Source of the DNA: an uncultured bacterium
Lineage (GTDB): Bacteria > CSSED10-310 > CALFER01
Direction of reading: 5' to 3'
DNA: 64,000 nt
NCBI GenBank assembly: GCA_937951895.1
Contig: CALFER010000102.1
Span: forward strand, 62,001 to 126,000
Shown here piece by piece: positions 59,992 through 64,000 of this stretch. A program made the translations under genes and the position numbers. Within the stretch, counting starts at the first letter, position 1. Each line of letters opens with the position of its first letter. A model generated the notes under the pieces. That model did not search any database and was not told the origin of the DNA. It was given only the letters and a program-made list of their open reading frames with translations.

Positions 59992-61839
59992 TTACGGCGT
60001 TCCCCGACCAATGGACACGAGTGATTGGGCCGAGGCATCTGATCCTTCTATCGACAGCACCGCCTCAAAATCATCAATCTCGACAGGCGAAAAACGCATG
60101 CGCACATCGGTCGAGGCCCCCGGCATCACAATGGCTCCCTGCGATTCGAGATCAAAGATTGACCAATCCCCCGATATCTGACGGTATTGGACAACCAGAT
60201 CCTCTGTGCCGGTGTTCTCCACCCGCGCAACCGCGTGATACTCGGATTGTGATCCCGATGGCACGAGTTCAAAGCAATAAATCCAGTCATCGCCGCATCC
60301 TTTGCCCGGGATGTTTCCCGAGTCTTCGCCGGGGAGCACGGTCATGCGTGCGCCGGGTTGCGGGGTCGCCGTCGGTTCGGATCCGGGCGTTTCCGTCGGT
60401 GTGATGCCTGTCGACGTCGGTGACGGTGTGTCGGAGGGCGTCGGAGTCATTCCTGTGCTGTAGCCGAATTCAACCACATCGTACTGCCCCAGGATCGTCG
60501 AAATCGTCACATCCGTTATGGCTCCATACAGACGAAGCCCGTCAGCAGACCCTTCGATGTCCGGCCAGATGAACGGATCGAGAATCGATACGACCGTCAG
60601 GCCGGTTCGCATATCGAATGCATGAAAGTCCAGCGATGACTGCCAGGAAGGAAAGAAGAAAAATGAGCCTCCCGCTTCCAGAATCACGAACAACGGTGTC
60701 GATTTCAACAACACACCCGTGTTGCACACATATGCCGTCAGCCAACATTCCATTCCGGGCACAAAACAGGTGGAGGAGATTTCCAGATTGACTCCACGCT
60801 GGTCACAGGCAGGAAGTGCCGTGGGAGACGGCGTCCATGTCGAATGCGCGCCTGTCGATGTGGGTCGAGGCGTTGCTGTTGATGCCGGCGGTGTCGGTGT
60901 CTGTATCGAGGCGTACACCTGTACCATCGACGACGGGATAAACGCATCGGCGCTTCCTCCTGCAATGAAAATCCGAGCAGCCGAGACCGCGGCGTCGGTT
61001 CGATATCGTCCGGCAATCAGTGACTCGCCTGAAACCCATGTGTTCGACGCAATATCGTATACCAGCACTGCATTGGTGATGACTCCATCCTGGACACCGC
61101 CAATCACATAGAGCTTTCCCCCGAGTTCGGCTCCGGCTGCGCCCCAGACTGTCACCGGTGCCGGTGCAAAGACCAACGGATCCTGTGTCCACTGATCGGT
61201 TTGAGGATCGTACTGTTCCACGGTCGTGAGCGGTTGTCCGTAGCTCTGCCCTCCGACAACCCACAGCCGGTTCTCAGTGGTAAAGAGACAGCACAGATTT
61301 CGAGCTTGATGCATATCGGATTTCCGGATCCAGGTATTAGCGGGATAGTCATAACTGTAAAGCGATCGCTGAGTGCCGCTTCCAACTTCAAGCGCTCCAC
61401 CTGCAAACCAGACGAGTCCGTTCATCGCAGCCACCGCCGCTCCGTACAGATCCGGCACAGTGCCGGGCAGGGGACGATATGTCCATGCATTGGCGTAGAA
61501 ATCGTAAATATGGAGCGATCGCGTCTGGGATCCCGTTGTATTCGAAAGGATGAAAAAGCGATTCCAGGAAACGGCACCGTCGAATGGCGACAGAGGAAGA
61601 GCGGGATTGCCCTGCGCCAACTCCCATTGTACGCCTCCCTGTCCCGCAATCTTTTGAACAACATGCAACGATCCCGCATCCCCTCCTCCGAAGGAATACA
61701 GATAACCCCCCCAGACTGCAGTGGCGTTGTCCATGACCGGGATCAGCAGCGACGGCCCCTGAGTCCATCCGGCATGCAGTGATACTGCCCAGGTTGTTAT
61801 GACGGCGAATCCCAGCAATCCTCTCGCTCGGTGGACCAA
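59992..61839 (-). CDS. Secreted kelch-type beta-propeller with Thr/Pro linkers and beta modules
   Basis: The 615-residue protein starts at a TTG (61839) that lies 7 nt after GGAGGAGG. It has a signal peptide (LLGFAVITTWAVSLHAGW) and six kelch repeats (about 25-305: YLYSFGGG, LWVVGGQSYG, KLYVIGGVQDG, RIFIAGGSADA). A Thr/Pro linker leads to the shared module (345-461: FVILEAGGSFFFFPSW, WPDIEGSADGLRLYGA), a second Thr/Pro linker, and an Ig-like domain (490-615). No catalytic domain or cell-surface sorting tail is evident. The upstream hairpin includes its ribosome site. A surface adhesive role is inference. Confidence 0.82.
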   Translation of the reverse strand: MVHRARGLLGFAVITTWAVSLHAGWTQGPSLLIPVMDNATAVWGGYLYSFGGGDAGSLHVVQKIAGQGGVQWELAQGNPALPLSPFDGAVSWNRFFILSNTTGSQTRSLHIYDFYANAWTYRPLPGTVPDLYGAAVAAMNGLVWFAGGALEVGSGTQRSLYSYDYPANTWIRKSDMHQARNLCCLFTTENRLWVVGGQSYGQPLTTVEQYDPQTDQWTQDPLVFAPAPVTVWGAAGAELGGKLYVIGGVQDGVITNAVLVYDIASNTWVSGESLIAGRYRTDAAVSAARIFIAGGSADAFIPSSMVQVYASIQTPTPPASTATPRPTSTGAHSTWTPSPTALPACDQRGVNLEISSTCFVPGMECWLTAYVCNTGVLLKSTPLFVILEAGGSFFFFPSWQSSLDFHAFDMRTGLTVVSILDPFIWPDIEGSADGLRLYGAITDVTISTILGQYDVVEFGYSTGMTPTPSDTPSPTSTGITPTETPGSEPTATPQPGARMTVLPGEDSGNIPGKGCGDDWIYCFELVPSGSQSEYHAVARVENTGTEDLVVQYRQISGDWSIFDLESQGAIVMPGASTDVRMRFSPVEIDDFEAVLSIEGSDASAQSLVSIGRGTP

Positions 61840-61885
61840 AAAAAAACCTCCTCCTGATTACCAATGTAACTCAGAGAAGGTTTTT
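61838..61885 (-). terminator. Intrinsic terminator after ugd containing the kelch ribosome site
   Basis: On the minus strand, AAAAACCTTCTCTGA (61885-61871) pairs imperfectly with TCAGGAGGAGGTTTTT (61856-61841) across a 14-nt loop, and the T-run continues to nine Ts (61846-61838). The 3' arm is also the GGAGGAGG of the kelch gene, and the last Ts are the start of its TTG codon. Confidence 0.6.
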
Positions 61886-61903
61886 AGCTCAAATTAACCG
61901 AAT

Positions 61904-63265
61904 TTACTTCCGACCGATGGAATGATACTCGAAACCGATCTCACGCATCTTCTTCGGATCAAAAATGTTCCGACCGTCAAGGAAAATGGGATAGTGGAGC
62001 AGCTTGAAGATACGAGTCATATCCAGTGCTTTGAATTCGTCCCATTCAGTCACGAGAACGAGCGCATCGCAGTTTTCAGCCACCTCGTACGGGTTCGTGC
62101 AGAAGATCACACGGTTCTGGAACATGGTGCGGGCGATGTCCATGGCCTGGGGATCATACACGCGAACGGTTGCGCCTTCCTCGAGAAGCGCATGGATGAT
62201 ATCGATCGCAGGAGCTTCTCGCATGTCGTCTGTGTTCGGTTTGAAGGATAACCCGAGAACTCCGATGGTTTTATCTTTGACAATCCAAAGCGCTTTTTTG
62301 ATTTTCCGGATGAAAATGTCCCGTTGCTTCTGATTGATGTCGATGACGTCTTCCAGGAGTTTGAAGTCATAGCCGAGTTCTTTCGAAATCTCGACGAATG
62401 CACTGACATCTTTCGGGAAACACGAGCCGCCGTACCCGATTCCGGCATTAAGAAACTTCGTGCCGATGCGGCTGTCGAGTCCCATTCCGATCGCGACCTG
62501 CTCCACATCCGCACCCGCCAGCTCGCAGAAGTTCGCTACGGCGTTGATGTAGGAGATTTTCAAGGCAAGAAAGGAATTGGAGGCGTGTTTGATCAACTCG
62601 GAGGAAGAGACGTTGGTGACGATGAACGGAACATGTTCTTTCTGCGGCTCCTGATGGATCACCTGTTGGGTGTTGACATCGAACGATACCCGCTGGTCGA
62701 TGATCGGTTGATAGATCTCGCGGAGCAATCCGGCAGCTCTTTCCGTATCGACACCCGTCACGATCCGGTCAGGTTTCATGAAGTCCTCGATGGCCGAACC
62801 TTCACGCAGAAACTCGGGATTCGACGCCACATCAAACTCGACACCGGTTTTATTGTTGAATCGAATGGTGCGTTTGACCCATTCACCTGTCTTGACCGGT
62901 ACGGTGCTTTTTTCGACGATGAGTTTATAGCTGTCCATCGATATCGCGACCTGACGTGAAACCTCCTCGATGAACGAAAGATCGGCTTCACCCGTTGGCT
63001 TCGGAGGCGTGCCGACTGCGATGAAAATGACGTCCGAGGATTTGACGGCCGGAGGAATTTCCTCGATAAAATGCAAACGGCCTTCAGAAAAGTTCTTGCG
63101 AACCAGCGCGTCCAGTCCCGGTTCATAAATCGGGATGATAGCTTGTTTGAGCTTTTCAACCTTAGTTCGGTCCTTGTCCACGCAGGTGACCTCGTGGCCG
63201 CACTCCGCAAAACACACACCCGTGACCAGTCCAACATATCCGGTTCCGATAACAGCTATTTTCAT
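61904..63265 (-). CDS. ugd: UDP-glucose 6-dehydrogenase
   Basis: The 453-residue protein has the NAD loop (IAVIGTGYVGLVTGVCFAE), IVEKSTVPVKTGEWV, ASNPEFLREGSAIEDF, the catalytic Cys in GYGGSCFPKDVSAF, and C-terminal VLGLSFKPNTDDMREAPA. It oxidises UDP-glucose to UDP-glucuronate, a precursor for acidic surface polysaccharide, consistent with the O-antigen operon upstream. The ATG at 63265 has AAAGG about 8 nt upstream. It is followed by an intrinsic terminator-like hairpin at 61838-61885. Confidence 0.97.
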   Translation of the reverse strand: MKIAVIGTGYVGLVTGVCFAECGHEVTCVDKDRTKVEKLKQAIIPIYEPGLDALVRKNFSEGRLHFIEEIPPAVKSSDVIFIAVGTPPKPTGEADLSFIEEVSRQVAISMDSYKLIVEKSTVPVKTGEWVKRTIRFNNKTGVEFDVASNPEFLREGSAIEDFMKPDRIVTGVDTERAAGLLREIYQPIIDQRVSFDVNTQQVIHQEPQKEHVPFIVTNVSSSELIKHASNSFLALKISYINAVANFCELAGADVEQVAIGMGLDSRIGTKFLNAGIGYGGSCFPKDVSAFVEISKELGYDFKLLEDVIDINQKQRDIFIRKIKKALWIVKDKTIGVLGLSFKPNTDDMREAPAIDIIHALLEEGATVRVYDPQAMDIARTMFQNRVIFCTNPYEVAENCDALVLVTEWDEFKALDMTRIFKLLHYPIFLDGRNIFDPKKMREIGFEYHSIGRK

Positions 63266-63311
63266 ATGAGCACCTTTCTTGGTTGCAATGGCTTCAAGCG
63301 TTGTGGATGTG

Positions 63312-63330
63312 TGACTGAATCGCTCAGTCA
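63312..63330. repeat. Inverted repeat TGACTGA-ATCGC-TCAGTCA
   Basis: A perfect 7-bp stem with a 5-nt loop lies just downstream of the predicted ugd -10, so it would form at the 5' end of that transcript. No T-run follows on either strand, so a terminator is unlikely. Confidence 0.45.
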
Positions 63331-63337
63331 GGGCTCA

Positions 63338-63366
63338 AAAATACCGGAAAAATTCAATGCGCGCAA
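63338..63366 (-). promoter_or_regulatory. Possible promoter of ugd
   Basis: On the minus strand TTGCGC (63366-63361) and TATTTT (63343-63338) are separated by 17 nt. Both hexamers are partial matches; it lies between rqcH and ugd. Confidence 0.4.
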
Positions 63367-63381
63367 CGGATATGACGTTTC

Positions 63382-64000
63382 TCAGGCCTTCCATCCGTCC
63401 ACATCCGCTTTTTCCGGGCTGTCCGCCGTCACGGTCTGATGCCGATGCACAATCACCCGTCCCGGAACCCCTCCCGATGCTCGTCGGACATGATTTCTCG
63501 ACGCCATCATCACATCCACCGCTTTTTCACCGCGCGCTGCAGAAAAATACACCGCGATCCGGGCCGCCTGTTCGACGGTTCGCTCCGGGCAGGTGCTCCG
63601 CTTCATCTCATTGAGCACCACCACATGAGCGCCATGATGCCCCTTCACATGGAACCAGAAGTCGAATGAACGCGCACGCTTGAAGGTCAGAAGATCGTTT
63701 TCACGGGCGTTCCGACCGACCAGAATCATCCAGCGGTCGACACTTCGAAACATCAGAAAACTCGATGCTCCCATCCGGCCCGCAGGTCGCGTATGCGTCG
63801 AACCGTCTTCCAGAATGATACCGTTTTGCCTCAGTACATCCGCGACGTCTTCCAACGCCATCTCGGTTTCCGCTTCTGCAACCTTTTTCCTGCAATTTTC
63901 AAGATGATCGAGTTCGAGCGTCATGGCCCGGATCCGCTCCCCGATGATCGGTCTCGACCGCCTGATTTTTGTTGATCGCTTGAACAATCGATCGATCTGA
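63382..64000 (-). CDS. rqcH: RqcH/NFACT protein, C-terminal part (5' end off right edge)
   Basis: The open frame enters from the right edge and ends at 63382, giving 205 residues with no stop upstream inside the window. It starts within the coiled-coil region (LELDHLENCRKKVAEAE) and continues to the NFACT-R domain: RARSFDFWFHVKGHHGAHVV, EQAARIAVYFSAARGEK and PGRVIVHRHQTV. Proteins of this family (Rqc2/RqcH, often named fibronectin-binding) bind stalled 50S-peptidyl-tRNA complexes and direct C-terminal alanine tailing. The NFACT-N domain lies outside the window, so functional residues there cannot be checked. Confidence 0.9.
   Translation of the reverse strand, partial: QIDRLFKRSTKIRRSRPIIGERIRAMTLELDHLENCRKKVAEAETEMALEDVADVLRQNGIILEDGSTHTRPAGRMGASSFLMFRSVDRWMILVGRNARENDLLTFKRARSFDFWFHVKGHHGAHVVVLNEMKRSTCPERTVEQAARIAVYFSAARGEKAVDVMMASRNHVRRASGGVPGRVIVHRHQTVTADSPEKADVDGWKA

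Overview
The window is a gene-dense (roughly mid-50s % GC by eye) stretch of a Gram-negative-type bacterial chromosome with about 53 protein genes, one tRNA-Gly(CCC), and no insertion sequence, prophage or CRISPR array. An outer membrane is implied by the heptose-precursor genes, an ABC-dependent O-polysaccharide export pair, a beta-barrel protein with a C-terminal Phe, and a MurE with the meso-DAP motif. Long TPR proteins, DUF4388, FHA, PilZ and bactofilin proteins, threonine/proline-rich linkers and propeller proteins suggest an uncultured candidate phylum or deltaproteobacteria-like lineage. The phylum cannot be fixed from the sequence alone.

Layout. 1-5132 (minus): a partial PLD/TrmB-like protein, a pseudo-receiver/DUF4388 protein and a membrane spermidine-synthase-like protein. 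5313-6896 (plus): a cysteine desulfurase homologue that has lost its PLP lysine, followed by an intact IscU/NifU scaffold. 6902-10042: a vWA protein, an exported MEMO-AMMECR1 fusion and a DUF72 protein. 10081-14683 (minus): two TPR proteins, gmhA, an rfaE2-like nucleotidyltransferase and a deoxyhypusine-synthase-like protein. 14822-18205 (plus): yicC-remA-gmk-rpoZ-coaBC, a housekeeping operon. 18185-31786 (minus): a compact dcw cell-division operon, mraZ-rsmH-ftsL-ftsI-murE-ftsW-murB-ftsQ-ftsA-ftsZ, continuing into a B12-type radical SAM protein and an output-less HAMP/GAF sensor. It is led by a canonical promoter overlapped by a four-repeat MraZ box. 32036-40349 (plus): PilZ, GT2, an NSS transporter with a 31-residue MetS-like subunit, an aminotransferase, a LipM-like octanoyltransferase, a large TPR protein, tRNA-Gly and a bactofilin. 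40380-43357: an IspH-UbiA fusion and a convergent YCF48-like propeller. 43540-54920 (plus): a Wzm/Wzt O-antigen-type operon with a methyltransferase, three GT4 genes (one with two GT4 units) and a large membrane protein. 54945-64000: a lipoprotein, a zinc-ribbon/FHA protein, an outer-membrane barrel, a pseudokinase-TPR receptor, a kelch protein, ugd and a partial RqcH/NFACT protein.

How the genes fit together. The envelope is the main theme: septation (dcw), heptose precursors (gmhA, rfaE2), UDP-glucuronate (ugd), O-polysaccharide synthesis and export, and secreted propellers. The most unusual points are the dismantled cysteine desulfurase beside a normal scaffold, several signalling domains that keep their fold but lose catalytic residues (pseudo-receiver, pseudokinase, vWA with altered MIDAS), a roughly 110-residue module shared by two unrelated secreted propellers, the IspH-UbiA fusion with a degenerate first Asp motif, and a hairpin between ugd and the kelch gene that contains the kelch ribosome-binding site.
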